Source of the DNA: Verrucomicrobiota bacterium
GTDB taxonomy: Bacteria; Verrucomicrobiota; Verrucomicrobiia; Palsa-1439
Length of the DNA: 64,000 bases
Direction: 5' to 3'
NCBI GenBank assembly: GCA_003152315.1
Contig: PLZV01000033.1
Span: forward strand, 39,689 to 103,688
The notes under the pieces: generated by a model
Databases searched by the model: none
Seen by the model: the letters and a program-made list of their open reading frames with translations, nothing else
Told to the model about the DNA's origin: nothing
Made by a program: the position numbers and the translations under genes
Shown: piece after piece, positions 47,006-57,804 of the stretch
How the letters are laid out: each line of letters opens with the position of its first letter
How positions within the stretch are numbered: position 1 is the first letter of the stretch

Positions 47006-49075
47006 ATGATTCAAGCGAAGGAAGATTCGTATCTACAATTAATCGAGCGGCTCGAAGGTGCCATCTCCGGAGCGCAGGATTGGTTGTTGGATCAGCAGGC
47101 CCATGACGGGCATTGGTGCGCCGAGCTGGAGGGTGACACCATTCTGGAGTCGGAGTACCTCTTCTACCTCCATTTCGTTGAAAAACTCGACCCGGTTATT
47201 GTCCGTAAGGTTGCCAACTACGTCCGCTCCAAGGCGCTCCCGGAAGGTGGCTGGTCCATCTATCCCGATGGCCCGATGGAGTTAAGCGCCTCCGTCAAGG
47301 GCTACCTCGCCCTCAAAATGGCGGGCGATTCCGTCGACGCGCCACACATGGTCAAGACTCGTGACGCGATCCTCGCCGCCGGCGGGATGACGCGCTGCAA
47401 CACCTTTACGAAAATCGCCCTCGCCATGATCGGGCTGTACCCCTGGGGCGGCTGCCCGGCGATTCCACCGGAGCTAATTCTCCTCCCGAAGTGGTTCAGC
47501 TTTAGCATTTACAACATGTCCTCGTGGTCGCGGGCGATGCTCGTACCGCTGTCGATCATCCGCTCCTGTGAACCGGTCAAGCCCCTTCCCCGCGAATGGC
47601 AGTTGGATGAACTGTGGGTCGGTGGTCGCGAAAAAGCCGACATCCGCCTGGCACGGGACGAACGTACCTGCACCTGGCACAATTTCTTTTTGCTCGTTGA
47701 CCACTTGCTGAAATTCGTCCACCGCCATCACCCCGCGCCGTTCGTGCGACGTTTCGCGCTGCTCAAGGCGGAACGCTGGGTGATCGAGCACGGCCGGACG
47801 CCCGGCGGCTTGGGCGCGATTTTCCCGGCGATGGCCAACTACGTCATGTCCCTGCGCGTGCTCGGTTACAGCAATGAGAGCTACCTCGTTGTGCACGGTA
47901 TTCGCGAGATGGAAAAACTCGAAATCGAGGAAGGCGACACACTGCGGCTCCAGCCCTGCTTCTCCCCGGTTTGGGACACCGCCATCAGTATCAACGCCCT
48001 CCACGAGTCCGGCCTTTCCGCCGACCACGCCGCGCTTCAGTCCGCCACCCGCTGGCTGCTGGACAAGGAAGTGCGTCGCCCCGGCGACTGGCGCGTGAAA
48101 CATTCCGAGAGCCATCGCTATACCGAACCGAACAAGCCCGTGGGCGCGTGGTTCTTCGAGTACGACAACGAATTCTATCCCGATGTTGACGACACCGCCA
48201 TGGTCTTGATGGCGTTGAACCGCGTCAGCACGGAGTTTGATCGCGAAAAATTTGCCGCCATCCGTCGTGGTACCCGCTGGGTCCTCGGCATGCAGGGCAA
48301 GGACGGCGGCTGGGCCAGTTTCGACAAGGACAACGACAAGTGGCTCTTCACCCAGGTGCCCTTCGCCGACCACAACGCCATGATCGATTCAAGCACGTCG
48401 GACATCACCGCCCGCGTGTTGGAGTGTCTGGGACATTTCGGATTCACGATGGAGGACGATTGCGTCCAGAAGGCCATTCGCTTCCTCAAACGCGACCAGT
48501 GCGCGGACGGCTCCTGGTTTGGTCGCTGGGGCACGAACTACATCTATGGGACATGGCAGGTGCTGCGCGGGCTGCACCTCATCGGTGAAGACATGCGCCT
48601 GCCCTACATTCGCCGCGCCGTGGCCTGGCTCAAGACGTCGCAAAACGCCGACGGCGGCTGGGGCGAATCGTTGCGCAGTTACGACGACACCCAGTTCAAG
48701 GGCATTGGCAAGAGCACGGCCTCGCAGACGGCCTGGGCGCTCATGGGTCTGATTTCCGCCAACGAAGTCGACTCACCCGAAGTCGGCCGCGGCATCAAGT
48801 ACCTGCTCAATCAACAGGAACTCGATGGCGGGTGGGATGAGGAATTGTTCACGGGCACCGGTTTCCCTCGCGTGTTCTATCTGCGTTATCATTACTACCG
48901 TCATTATTTCCCGCTCATGGCATTGGGGATGTATGCGCGCCACCTGCTGCAGGGCTTCCCGCCCGTGCCGCGCGAACAGGAGAAATCGCGCGTCATCCAG
49001 TTGTTCTACAAGCAACCGCGCATCTTGAGAAAAGTGGCGCGCTTGCGCGCGTTGGCGCACCTAACCGAAGTCTAG
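47006..49075 (+). CDS. shc: Squalene-hopene cyclase
   Basis: DVDDTAMV (DXDD) motif, repeated QW motifs (QDGSWFGRWG, QNADGGWGES, QELDGGWDE). Confidence 0.95.
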   Translation: MIQAKEDSYLQLIERLEGAISGAQDWLLDQQAHDGHWCAELEGDTILESEYLFYLHFVEKLDPVIVRKVANYVRSKALPEGGWSIYPDGPMELSASVKGYLALKMAGDSVDAPHMVKTRDAILAAGGMTRCNTFTKIALAMIGLYPWGGCPAIPPELILLPKWFSFSIYNMSSWSRAMLVPLSIIRSCEPVKPLPREWQLDELWVGGREKADIRLARDERTCTWHNFFLLVDHLLKFVHRHHPAPFVRRFALLKAERWVIEHGRTPGGLGAIFPAMANYVMSLRVLGYSNESYLVVHGIREMEKLEIEEGDTLRLQPCFSPVWDTAISINALHESGLSADHAALQSATRWLLDKEVRRPGDWRVKHSESHRYTEPNKPVGAWFFEYDNEFYPDVDDTAMVLMALNRVSTEFDREKFAAIRRGTRWVLGMQGKDGGWASFDKDNDKWLFTQVPFADHNAMIDSSTSDITARVLECLGHFGFTMEDDCVQKAIRFLKRDQCADGSWFGRWGTNYIYGTWQVLRGLHLIGEDMRLPYIRRAVAWLKTSQNADGGWGESLRSYDDTQFKGIGKSTASQTAWALMGLISANEVDSPEVGRGIKYLLNQQELDGGWDEELFTGTGFPRVFYLRYHYYRHYFPLMALGMYARHLLQGFPPVPREQEKSRVIQLFYKQPRILRKVARLRALAHLTEV

Positions 49076-49104
49076 AAATTTTTGAACCCAGGAGAAGCCT
49101 AACA

Positions 49105-50463
49105 ATGAGATTCCCATTTACACTGTCGGCGAAGATCGCGCGCCACATCATCACCAACAAGATCAAGAAAACCGGGAAATTCGCCCTCGTGCTCCAGCTC
49201 GAGCCGTTGCATACCTGCAACCTCACCTGCACCGGCTGCGGACGTATTCGCGAGTATTCCACCAATCTCAAGGACATGATGAGCCTTGAGGAGTGCCTCG
49301 ACTCCGCAGTCGAGTGCAATGCGCCCATGGTCTCGATCTGTGGCGGCGAACCGCTCATTTACCCGAAGATCGAGGAACTCGTTGACGGCCTGCTCGACCA
49401 GGGCCGCATCGTTTACGTCTGCACGAACGGCATGTTCATGCGCAAGAAAATGCGCGACCACCTCGCCCGCACCTACAGCACCGCCATCGAGCCAAAACTG
49501 GAAGCGTTGCTCGCGCAGGACCTCATCACCGACAAGGAAGCCGTCGAGATCCGCAAGGGCAAGAATGACGGCCGCCCGGGCATCAAGCCTTCAAAATGGA
49601 TGTATTGGAACGTCCATATCGACGGTCTCGAATACATCCACGATCTCATCGTCGAGCGCGAAGGCGTTTTCAAGGAATGCATCGAAGCCATCAAGATGGC
49701 CAAAATTCTCGGCTATCAGGTCGCCACGAATTGCACGGTCTACAAAGAGACCGACATGGACGAAATCGAGAAGATGTTCGACTTCCTCTCGGCCCTCGGC
49801 GTGGACGGTCACACGATCACCCCCGGCTACGAGTACGATGCCGCCAAAAAAGACATGCTCAAGCGCCTGAACAAGCAGCCCGAGGACTTCTTCCTCACGC
49901 GCAAGCTGACCCGCGACAAGTTTAAGAAAGTCGTGGAGTGGGGCCAGAAATACACCTTCTTCGGTTCACCGATTTATCTCGAATTCCTCGCCGGCAAGCG
50001 CGACCTGCATTGCACCGCCTGGGCGATCCCGACGCGCAACGTCAAAGGTTGGAAGGCCCCCTGCTATCTCATGACCGACGGACATTACGCAGGCTATCGA
50101 GAGATGCTCACGAAGGTCGATTGGGACAAATACGGCGTCTTCGACGGCGTTGCCCGCGACCCGCGCTGCGAGAATTGCATGACGCACTGCGGTTACGAGC
50201 CCACGCCGTCCCTCGGCATCGACACCCAACGGGGCGACACGTGGAAGCTCATTCGCTACAACTTCGGCGCGAAACCACAGCCCATCGCCGCGGGTTCCCA
50301 AGTGGACGTCTACAACGGCGTCACCACCGGCCGCGGCCACCTCACCGGCAAGCGCGACTCCGTACAGTCCAATATCCGTCAGGTGCTCGCGGACAAGGAA
50401 GTCAATGCTGCCGTTGCCGCGGCAACCCATGATCACGACCATGGTGACGACTGCTGCAGCTAG
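49105..50463 (+). CDS. hpnH: Adenosyl-hopene transferase, radical SAM (HpnH)
   Basis: CNLTCTGCGRI (CxxxCxxC), ICGGEPLIYPKI, follows shc. Confidence 0.93.
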   Translation: MRFPFTLSAKIARHIITNKIKKTGKFALVLQLEPLHTCNLTCTGCGRIREYSTNLKDMMSLEECLDSAVECNAPMVSICGGEPLIYPKIEELVDGLLDQGRIVYVCTNGMFMRKKMRDHLARTYSTAIEPKLEALLAQDLITDKEAVEIRKGKNDGRPGIKPSKWMYWNVHIDGLEYIHDLIVEREGVFKECIEAIKMAKILGYQVATNCTVYKETDMDEIEKMFDFLSALGVDGHTITPGYEYDAAKKDMLKRLNKQPEDFFLTRKLTRDKFKKVVEWGQKYTFFGSPIYLEFLAGKRDLHCTAWAIPTRNVKGWKAPCYLMTDGHYAGYREMLTKVDWDKYGVFDGVARDPRCENCMTHCGYEPTPSLGIDTQRGDTWKLIRYNFGAKPQPIAAGSQVDVYNGVTTGRGHLTGKRDSVQSNIRQVLADKEVNAAVAAATHDHDHGDDCCS

Positions 50464-50501
50464 GATAGTCGTCGCGACGCCTCGTTGAGGCGCCGAAAAC
50501 C

Positions 50502-51278
50502 ATGATCGCCATTCTTGTTGCCGTTCGCCAGGAACTCAAGCCCATCCTGCGCCGCGCCGACGCCGACCACGTCGTCCGCCAGGAACATCTCGACTTCCAC
50601 GAAGGCACGCTCGGCGGCCAGCCCGTTGCCCTGCTGGCGCTCGGCATCGGCAAGGAGTGTGCCCGTATCGCCGCCGAGATGACCATCCACTGCTACCGGC
50701 CGGATCTGGTTATCAGTTCCGGTTTTGGCGGCGGGCTTCAGTCGGACATCCGCGCTGGTGACATCGTCGTCGGCACCGAGATTCTCGAACTTCGGAAAGA
50801 TCAGGGAGCCAGGATCACGTGGGACACAACTCACAAACCCGTCCACCCGGATCGCATCCATGGTGACGACACGACGGGAATCCGCGTCCACTATGGAAAA
50901 ATCCTGACGACCGATGAGATGGTATTGCGGGCGGAGAACAAGGCACGGATCGGTAAGGCCACCGGTGCCCTCGCCGTCGACATGGAAACCAGCGCCGTCG
51001 CCGCCGTTTGCGCGGCGCGCCAGACGGATTTCCTCGCCGTCCGCTGCATCACCGACAACGTTGACGAGAATCTGCCCGACGAGTTCAACGACTTCTTCGT
51101 CCTCGGCCAGTTGCGCGCCAAACGGGTGATTTCCAGTTGCGCTCGCGACCCGCGCGTCCTCGCCGATCTCGCGCGCCTCGGTTACCGCGCCAAACTCTCC
51201 GGCGATAAACTCGCCCGCTTCCTCGAAGCCGCCGTCGCGCAGCTACACCTTCCAGCCCTTGCGCCGCGCGGCCTCTAA
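50502..51278 (+). CDS. hpnG: Hopanoid-associated nucleoside phosphorylase (HpnG)
   Basis: ISSGFGGGL, DMETSAVAAVCAARQTDFLAVRCITDN; after hpnH. Confidence 0.85.
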   Translation: MIAILVAVRQELKPILRRADADHVVRQEHLDFHEGTLGGQPVALLALGIGKECARIAAEMTIHCYRPDLVISSGFGGGLQSDIRAGDIVVGTEILELRKDQGARITWDTTHKPVHPDRIHGDDTTGIRVHYGKILTTDEMVLRAENKARIGKATGALAVDMETSAVAAVCAARQTDFLAVRCITDNVDENLPDEFNDFFVLGQLRAKRVISSCARDPRVLADLARLGYRAKLSGDKLARFLEAAVAQLHLPALAPRGL

Positions 51279-53981
51279 TAACGCCGGCAGCAGCGCCAGC
51301 GCGGCGATCAGGCAAGAGATGACCCCAATGGTCATCACCAGCCCAAGGCTGCGGATGCCGCGATGCGCGCCGATGAGCAGGCTGGCAAAAGCGACCGTCG
51401 TCGTCAGCGCCGAAAGTATGACGGCCCGCCCTGTGCTCTTGCTGTAGAACGTCGCTTCGTGGCTCTCGCGATAGCGCTGGACGACATAAATCCCGTACGC
51501 GACGCCAATGCCAACGATCAATGGCAATACCATGATGTTGGCGGGGTTGAAATCAATCCGCGCCACCGCCATCGCCCCGAGCATCCAGGCCGTGCCGACC
51601 AGCAGCGGCAGAATCGTCAACAACGTGGCGTACGCACCGCGAAAATCAATGAAGATCAGGATGGCGATCACGAGCAGCGCCCATAACGCCGCCTTGCAAT
51701 ACCCTGTCTTCAGGATCTCGACGAACTCGTAAAGACCCGATGGCGTGCCCGTCACGTTCGGAGCCACGCCCTTGACGTCGTTGACAAACCTGACCAGGGC
51801 TTCCCGTTCCCAAATGTTCTCCTTCGGAAACACACGAATCAGGAATTTACCCGTCTTGCCCACAAGCATCTGCCGCACCTCCTGCGGTACATCGCCCAAC
51901 TCCATCGGCTTGTCCGCCTGTCCCGCGAGGAGTTGCATTTGCGCATCCAGGTCCGTGTAGAACTGCCGTTCGTATTTTTCCAACCACGACCGGAGCACAT
52001 TCGGCTCCAAGGCTTGCAGCTTCGTGCGTGTCTGCAGGGCTGCTTCGATGAGAGGTTTCAAGGCCGCCTCGCTGGTGCGATCGTCGCGCGCGGTTGCCGC
52101 GCCCAAAAGCTGGTTGGCCCGCAGCCGCAATGACGCCAGGGAGTGCAGCACCACTTCCGTGTCGCCTGGATCGTACGGTGGGACGACAAACTGTACCGAT
52201 CCGAGTTCTCGTTTGATACCCCGAATGATTTCCACCTTCTGTTTCTGCTGCTCGGGGATCAACTCGGCGATGCTGTGCACCGTCGCCACGCTCGGAAGTT
52301 TGCTCAAACGTTCGTGCACGGCGCGCACTTCCGCGAGGTCGTTGCAGACAATCGACGCAAAGAGAGTCGATTCCACATCCGCGTTCAAGAGCCGCAACTC
52401 CGTTTCGACGGATGGCAAACCTTTCGATTGCAGATTCAACACGTTGTAGTCGAACCGTACCGTCCAGCCCACCAACAACGCACCCGCCGTGAGGATGCCA
52501 CATGCCATGAGCATCCAGTAAGGCCGTCGCACCAGGAATTGTTCGATGCGCGTCGCCACCGATTGCGCGGGGATGTGTGTGGCCTCATGTTTGCGATGGA
52601 CCAGCAACAGCAACGCGGGCAGCACGGTCATGGTCGCCGCTGTCGCAATCAGCATCCCGCCGCCTGCGATGACGCCGAGTTCGATCACCCCGCGAAAGCC
52701 GCTGAGTCCCATTGCAAAGAAGGCGGCGGCATTCGTCACTCCCGCGGTGATGATGCTCGGTCCCGTGTGCTGGATCGCCATCTGCACGGCCTCCACACGC
52801 TGGGAACCTTTTTTCAATTCTTCCTCGTAGCGCGCGATAAACTGGATCCCCAGATCAATCCCCAATCCCAGGATCATCACGGCGAATGTCACCGTGATCA
52901 TATTTAGGTGGCCGACGGAGAGCGTGGCGTATCCCATGCACGCGGCCAGGACGATGACCATCGTGACCACCGCCATCAGTGGCCGCAGCACTTCGCGAAA
53001 ACCGGCCGCAAACAAAATGCAAATAAGAACAAAGGTGAGCCCGGTCGCCTTGGTCGCGTCATTCTGTGACTGCAGCATCTCGTCATAATCCAGCACCGGC
53101 TCTCCCGTCAGATTGATTTTTACGTCGGGGAACTGCGTTTGCACCTGCGCCATGATCCGCCGCAATTTCGGAATCGTCACTTCATGCAGGGCCTCTGCCG
53201 TCCCGTTCTCGACCCGCGGATGAACCAACAGCAGGAACATCTGCCCCTTGCGAAAGGTCTGATACCCCTGCCACTGCATCTGTTCCTCGGCCTGGCTCAC
53301 CATGTCCGTGCTGAAGAACGCGCTCGCCCACGGCGACAGCAGGCCTCCCGCTTCATTGTTGGTCTTGACCGTCGACATTTGTCCCACGATCGCGCTCACC
53401 GTCGGCAGGAATGCCTCCATTTGCCGCCGCTGCGTTTCCGAGGACCGGTCCATTTCCCACAACATTCGATTCATCGAATCGAAGAACGTGTCGAGCTTCG
53501 GGCGGTGTTCCAGAATCGCAACGAGTTGCTTGAAATCCTTGATGGAACTCAGAATCTGCTTCAGATCGTCAATCGAGAGGTAGTAGAGAAACCAGGGCTT
53601 CAGCTTGTCGAGGTTGACGCGGTAATACAGGTCCTCACGCGCGAACAACTGTGCCCCCGTCGCGTCGCCTGCCGAGGGATTGTTCGTCGGCGACAGCAAC
53701 GTCGTGGCGAGCGCATCGATGACCGCACGGTTCCGCGTCGGCTGGCCGCTTTCGACCACGAGAATATAATCTTCTTCCGCATGAAACTCGCGGGCGTACT
53801 CGCTGTAAAGACGCCAATACTCGCTATCGCGCCCGATCAGGTCGTTGCGGCTGGTCTTGAATTCCAGCCGCCGTGCCGTATAGACACCGGAGACGATCGC
53901 CAGCGCGATGCCGATAAGCACCATGAGCCACGGCCAGCGGCAAACGGCGTTGGCCAGCGCAGTTAAAGACCGTCGTCGCAT
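51243..53981 (-). CDS. hpnN: Hopanoid RND/MMPL-family transporter (HpnN)
   Basis: Two MMPL/SSD-like TM blocks, GLGIDLGIQFIARYEEEL, GIGVAYGIYVVQRYRE; adjacent to hopanoid genes. Confidence 0.88.
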   Translation of the reverse strand: MRRRSLTALANAVCRWPWLMVLIGIALAIVSGVYTARRLEFKTSRNDLIGRDSEYWRLYSEYAREFHAEEDYILVVESGQPTRNRAVIDALATTLLSPTNNPSAGDATGAQLFAREDLYYRVNLDKLKPWFLYYLSIDDLKQILSSIKDFKQLVAILEHRPKLDTFFDSMNRMLWEMDRSSETQRRQMEAFLPTVSAIVGQMSTVKTNNEAGGLLSPWASAFFSTDMVSQAEEQMQWQGYQTFRKGQMFLLLVHPRVENGTAEALHEVTIPKLRRIMAQVQTQFPDVKINLTGEPVLDYDEMLQSQNDATKATGLTFVLICILFAAGFREVLRPLMAVVTMVIVLAACMGYATLSVGHLNMITVTFAVMILGLGIDLGIQFIARYEEELKKGSQRVEAVQMAIQHTGPSIITAGVTNAAAFFAMGLSGFRGVIELGVIAGGGMLIATAATMTVLPALLLLVHRKHEATHIPAQSVATRIEQFLVRRPYWMLMACGILTAGALLVGWTVRFDYNVLNLQSKGLPSVETELRLLNADVESTLFASIVCNDLAEVRAVHERLSKLPSVATVHSIAELIPEQQKQKVEIIRGIKRELGSVQFVVPPYDPGDTEVVLHSLASLRLRANQLLGAATARDDRTSEAALKPLIEAALQTRTKLQALEPNVLRSWLEKYERQFYTDLDAQMQLLAGQADKPMELGDVPQEVRQMLVGKTGKFLIRVFPKENIWEREALVRFVNDVKGVAPNVTGTPSGLYEFVEILKTGYCKAALWALLVIAILIFIDFRGAYATLLTILPLLVGTAWMLGAMAVARIDFNPANIMVLPLIVGIGVAYGIYVVQRYRESHEATFYSKSTGRAVILSALTTTVAFASLLIGAHRGIRSLGLVMTIGVISCLIAALALLPALLEAARRKGWKV

Positions 53982-54019
53982 GTAAAGAATCGCCCGCTTG
54001 CGTTGTGTGGCGGGTTGGG

Positions 54020-55441
54020 TTACCGGGCGCCGGCGGCTGCCGGCTCCGCCTGCTTTTCGCCCTTGTTGCGCATCGCCGCCTTCACCAGGTTCGCCCCGAG
54101 GTCCCACATCGGCCCAGGCAGCTTGTAGCAATCACTCAGCACGTCGTCGAGCGCATGGACGAAATACTCGATGTCTTCGTCCGAAATGACGAACGGTGGC
54201 AGGATCCGGATGATGTCGCCGTGGTTCCCGCTCACTTGCGTCAGCACGTGGTGCTTCTGCAACAGCGGCATCACCAGCATCTGCGCGAACAAACCGTCGT
54301 GCGCCGCATGAATCATCTTCCACGCCATCTTCAGCTTGAGGCTCTTCGGCTCGTGGAACTCGATGCCGATCATGCAGCCCTTGCCGCGGGCTTCCAGCAG
54401 CATTTCGTGTTTGGACTTCAGTCCGTTGATGGCGTCGAGGAGCTTCTGGCCCTGCGCGGCGCTGCGTTCGACCAGCTTCTCTTCATCCAGGACATGCAAT
54501 GTCGCCAGGCCGACGGCCATTCCGAGATTGTTGCGGCCAAAGCTCGACGAATGGACCCAGCAGCGGTCCATGCGATTGAATACCTTCTGGTAAATCCAAC
54601 GCCGCGTGATCATCGCGCCAACCGGCACGTACCCGCCACTGAGCGCCTTGCTGGTGGAGATGATGTCGGGCTCCAGGTTCCAATGCTGAAAGGAAAATAG
54701 CTTGCCAGTTCTTCCGTAGCCCGTTTGCACCTCGTCGCAGAAGAACAACGTGCCGTACTTGCGGCAGAGCGCCTGCGCCGCGGGCAGGTAATCCTCCGGC
54801 GGAATCCGCACGCCCTTGCCCTGGATGCATTCCACGGCAAGCGCCGCGATGTCCTTCTTCGCCAGCGCCTTCTCCAGCGCTTCCAAATCACCGTACGGCA
54901 CTTCCACGCCGGGCAACATCTCGCCAAACCCCTCGCGAAACTCTTCATTGCCCATGATGGCCAGCGAACCGAGCGACAACCCGTGCCAGCCGTGGTCGAG
55001 ATAGGCGAACTTGCTGCGCCCCGTCGCCGCGCGGGCAAACTTCAACGAGGCTTCCACCGCTTCCGTGCCGGAGTTGCAAAAGAAAACAGAGTCGAGATGC
55101 GGCGGACAGCGTTTGACGAGCGCCTCGGCCAGCAGCCCCGCCAGGAACGCGCAGTCCATCTGCACCATGTTGGGCAAATCCAGGTCGAGGACGTCGCGAA
55201 TGACCTGCGCCACCTGCGGGTGATTGCGGCCAATCGAATAGACACCGAAACCGCTTAGCATATCGAGATAGCGGTTGCCTTCCTTGTCCCACAGATACTG
55301 GCCCTTGGCTTTCGTGTACACTCTGTCGAAACCAATGGTGCGAAAGACCTTCACCAGCGTCGGGTTGATATACTTCTCGTGCAACTCGTAGTTCTCCCCG
55401 AGCCGCTGGGAAACAATCTGCTTAATGTCAAAAGTCGACAT
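54020..55441 (-). CDS. hpnO: Class-III aminotransferase, HpnO-like
   Basis: FCNSGTEAVEASLKFARAATGR, FFCDEVQTGYGRTGK, STSKALSGGYVPVGA; in hopanoid cluster. Confidence 0.8.
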   Translation of the reverse strand: MSTFDIKQIVSQRLGENYELHEKYINPTLVKVFRTIGFDRVYTKAKGQYLWDKEGNRYLDMLSGFGVYSIGRNHPQVAQVIRDVLDLDLPNMVQMDCAFLAGLLAEALVKRCPPHLDSVFFCNSGTEAVEASLKFARAATGRSKFAYLDHGWHGLSLGSLAIMGNEEFREGFGEMLPGVEVPYGDLEALEKALAKKDIAALAVECIQGKGVRIPPEDYLPAAQALCRKYGTLFFCDEVQTGYGRTGKLFSFQHWNLEPDIISTSKALSGGYVPVGAMITRRWIYQKVFNRMDRCWVHSSSFGRNNLGMAVGLATLHVLDEEKLVERSAAQGQKLLDAINGLKSKHEMLLEARGKGCMIGIEFHEPKSLKLKMAWKMIHAAHDGLFAQMLVMPLLQKHHVLTQVSGNHGDIIRILPPFVISDEDIEYFVHALDDVLSDCYKLPGPMWDLGANLVKAAMRNKGEKQAEPAAAGAR

Positions 55442-55710
55442 GACGCTACTCACTTTATCGTGCGCCAGACTACTGAGCAAGTCGCAAACAACGCCGGTAG
55501 TGTCCCAATCCGACAGGGCTTCGTAGAGAGACCCAGGTGACGCAGGCGCTTTGGCGGTAACGCCAGCTTTCTGCGGCAAGCGGAGCGCAGCACTGGCTGC
55601 GCAATACGCGGTGAGATTCCTTTTTTTGCCGCAACCGACTCGCGCCAGTGAAGTTCCTGACGCAACTGATACGCTACACGCCGTACTTCCGCAACAAACG
55701 CCGCGATGTT

Positions 55711-55825
55711 GTTTTCGCGGAAAACGAACCCGAATGTAGCCTTCCCTTTTGCTAGCCATATGTGATTTCGCCACAATGACTTAACCCCTGTTTGGCGAGT
55801 GAAATAATTCGGGTTCGTTTCGCAG
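55711..55825. repeat. Composite inverted-repeat element, unit 4
   Basis: AAACGAACCCGAAT (55722-55735), 71-nt spacer, ATTCGGGTTCGTTT (55807-55820)CGCAG. Confidence 0.85.
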
Positions 55826-55965
55826 AAACACATGTTTTTGCGGCCACATCCTCCCCCAAAAAACGACGCACTCTCCTCTCCCATGTCAAAGAACTGGGCT
55901 GAGAATACCCCTCTCAGCACACCGTGTCCAGCAAAAATAATCGCTTGCCGATATACAAGTGGAAT

Positions 55966-56271
55966 TCATTTCCGAATGCATCCGCTTTGCTGTGTCGAGT
56001 GGTCGGTCGCGCAAGGCCAAATTATCGAAAGAAACTTCACAACCTCGGACTCAAATACGAGTAGCGACTTGAGCAACTCTTGTAATACGGTCGTCAACTT
56101 GGCGGCAGCTCGGTCTGGTTGTTTCATCAGCTTGCGTTTAATCGCGTCGAGCAGGCCGAGTTCCTTTGTTAACAGAGAGAGCTTACGTCCGACATCTAGA
56201 ATCGAAACTTCAGGGGTCGTAATAGTTTCCTCCAATGCGACCGGGACCGTCACTAAGAACATCTCCGTCAC
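55966..56271 (-). CDS. Hypothetical protein
   Basis: 101-aa ORF, plausible helical composition. Confidence 0.35.
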   Translation of the reverse strand: MTEMFLVTVPVALEETITTPEVSILDVGRKLSLLTKELGLLDAIKRKLMKQPDRAAAKLTTVLQELLKSLLVFESEVVKFLSIIWPCATDHSTQQSGCIRK

Positions 56272-56349
56272 GTCATATTATCGAACAATTTAGCCTCCAG
56301 CTTGTTGACGACGCCACTCGCCTAGCAGAGGTGCCGACGACTTTACCCG

Positions 56350-57780
56350 TCACTCCTCCCTTCGCGGCGATTCCTTGCGCGTAAAAGTATGTGTGGCCTG
56401 CCCGTAAAACGCCTCGGCGCTTTCCATGAGCGTTTCGGAAAGCGTTGGGTGCGGGTGGATCGTCGACGCGATATCGTAAGCCGTCGCGCCCATCTCGATG
56501 GCCAGGACCACCTCGCTAATCAATTCGCCCGCGCCGTGGCCGGTGATGCCGGCGCCGAGTACGCGCTCGGTCACGGGATCGATGATCAACTTGGTCAACC
56601 CATCCGTGCGGTCGTACGTGAGGGCGCGTCCCGAAGCGCCCCACGGGAACCGCGAAACTTTCACCGCGATCCCCTTCTCCTTCGCCTCGGCTTCCGTCAA
56701 ACCACACCATGCAATTTCTGGATCTGTGAACACAACGGCGGGGACGATATATTTATCGGGCGACTCATACTCGCCCAGGATGGCATCCACCGCCACTTTC
56801 CCTTCACGCGTCGCCTTGTGCGCAAGCATCACGCCGCCGGCCACATCGCCGATCGCGTAAATCTTCGGGTCGTTCGTCTGCTGCTTCTCATTGACCTTGA
56901 TGAAGCCGCGGTCGTCCTTGGTTATCTTCGTGTTCCCGAGGCCGAGGTCGGCGTGGTTCGGCACGCGACCGACGGACACGAGCACGCGGTCGTAAAGTTC
57001 CTCGATCTTCTTGCCGTTCATCTCCATGACCACTTTGATCTGCTTGCCCACGGTCGCCATGGAAACCACCTTCGTCTTCACGCGGACTTCCTGGAATGCC
57101 CTCTCCGCGTACTTTTGAACCGGCCGCACCAGATCCGGGTCCGCCCCGGTCAAAATCGAACCCAGCGCCTCGACAACCACCACCTTGCTGCCCAGCGTCG
57201 CGTACACCGTTCCCAACTCCATGCCGATGTAGCCGCCGCCCACGATCAACAATGTCCCCGGCACATCCGGCACCTCCAGCGCCGTGCTCGAGGTCATGAT
57301 GCGCGGATTCCCGAGATCAAATGCCTTCGGTATCGCGGACTTCGAACCGACCGCGATAATGGCCGCATCGTACGTGACGAACTTCTGCCCTTCCGACGTC
57401 TCGACCCGCAATGTCTTCGAGTCCTCAAAATAACCGCGACCGCACAACACGTCGACCCCGCGCAACTTGGCCAGGCTCGCAACACCGCCCGATAGCTTCC
57501 CAATGATCGTGTCCTTCCACGCGCGCAGTTTTTCCAAATCGATCTTCGGCGGCCCGAAAGTGATGCCGCGATGCTCGGATTCGCGCGCCTCGGCGATGAG
57601 TTGGGTCGCGTGCAGCAGCGCCTTGGACGGGATGCAACCGCGATTGAGGCAGACGCCCCCCAGGACTTTCTCCATCTCAACGAGCAGCACTTTCTTGCCC
57701 TTGTCCGCGGCGTAGAATGCCGCCGCGTACCCGCCCGGGCCCGCGCCCAACACCACAACTTCCGTCTTGATCGACTCCAT
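56350..57780 (-). CDS. lpdA: Dihydrolipoyl dehydrogenase (E3)
   Basis: GGVCLNRGCIPSKALLH redox motif; NAD-binding GGGYIGMELG; HPHPTLSE. Confidence 0.95.
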   Translation of the reverse strand: MESIKTEVVVLGAGPGGYAAAFYAADKGKKVLLVEMEKVLGGVCLNRGCIPSKALLHATQLIAEARESEHRGITFGPPKIDLEKLRAWKDTIIGKLSGGVASLAKLRGVDVLCGRGYFEDSKTLRVETSEGQKFVTYDAAIIAVGSKSAIPKAFDLGNPRIMTSSTALEVPDVPGTLLIVGGGYIGMELGTVYATLGSKVVVVEALGSILTGADPDLVRPVQKYAERAFQEVRVKTKVVSMATVGKQIKVVMEMNGKKIEELYDRVLVSVGRVPNHADLGLGNTKITKDDRGFIKVNEKQQTNDPKIYAIGDVAGGVMLAHKATREGKVAVDAILGEYESPDKYIVPAVVFTDPEIAWCGLTEAEAKEKGIAVKVSRFPWGASGRALTYDRTDGLTKLIIDPVTERVLGAGITGHGAGELISEVVLAIEMGATAYDIASTIHPHPTLSETLMESAEAFYGQATHTFTRKESPRREE

Positions 57781-57804
57781 TGCTTTCCTTTGCTGAACCA
57801 GATC

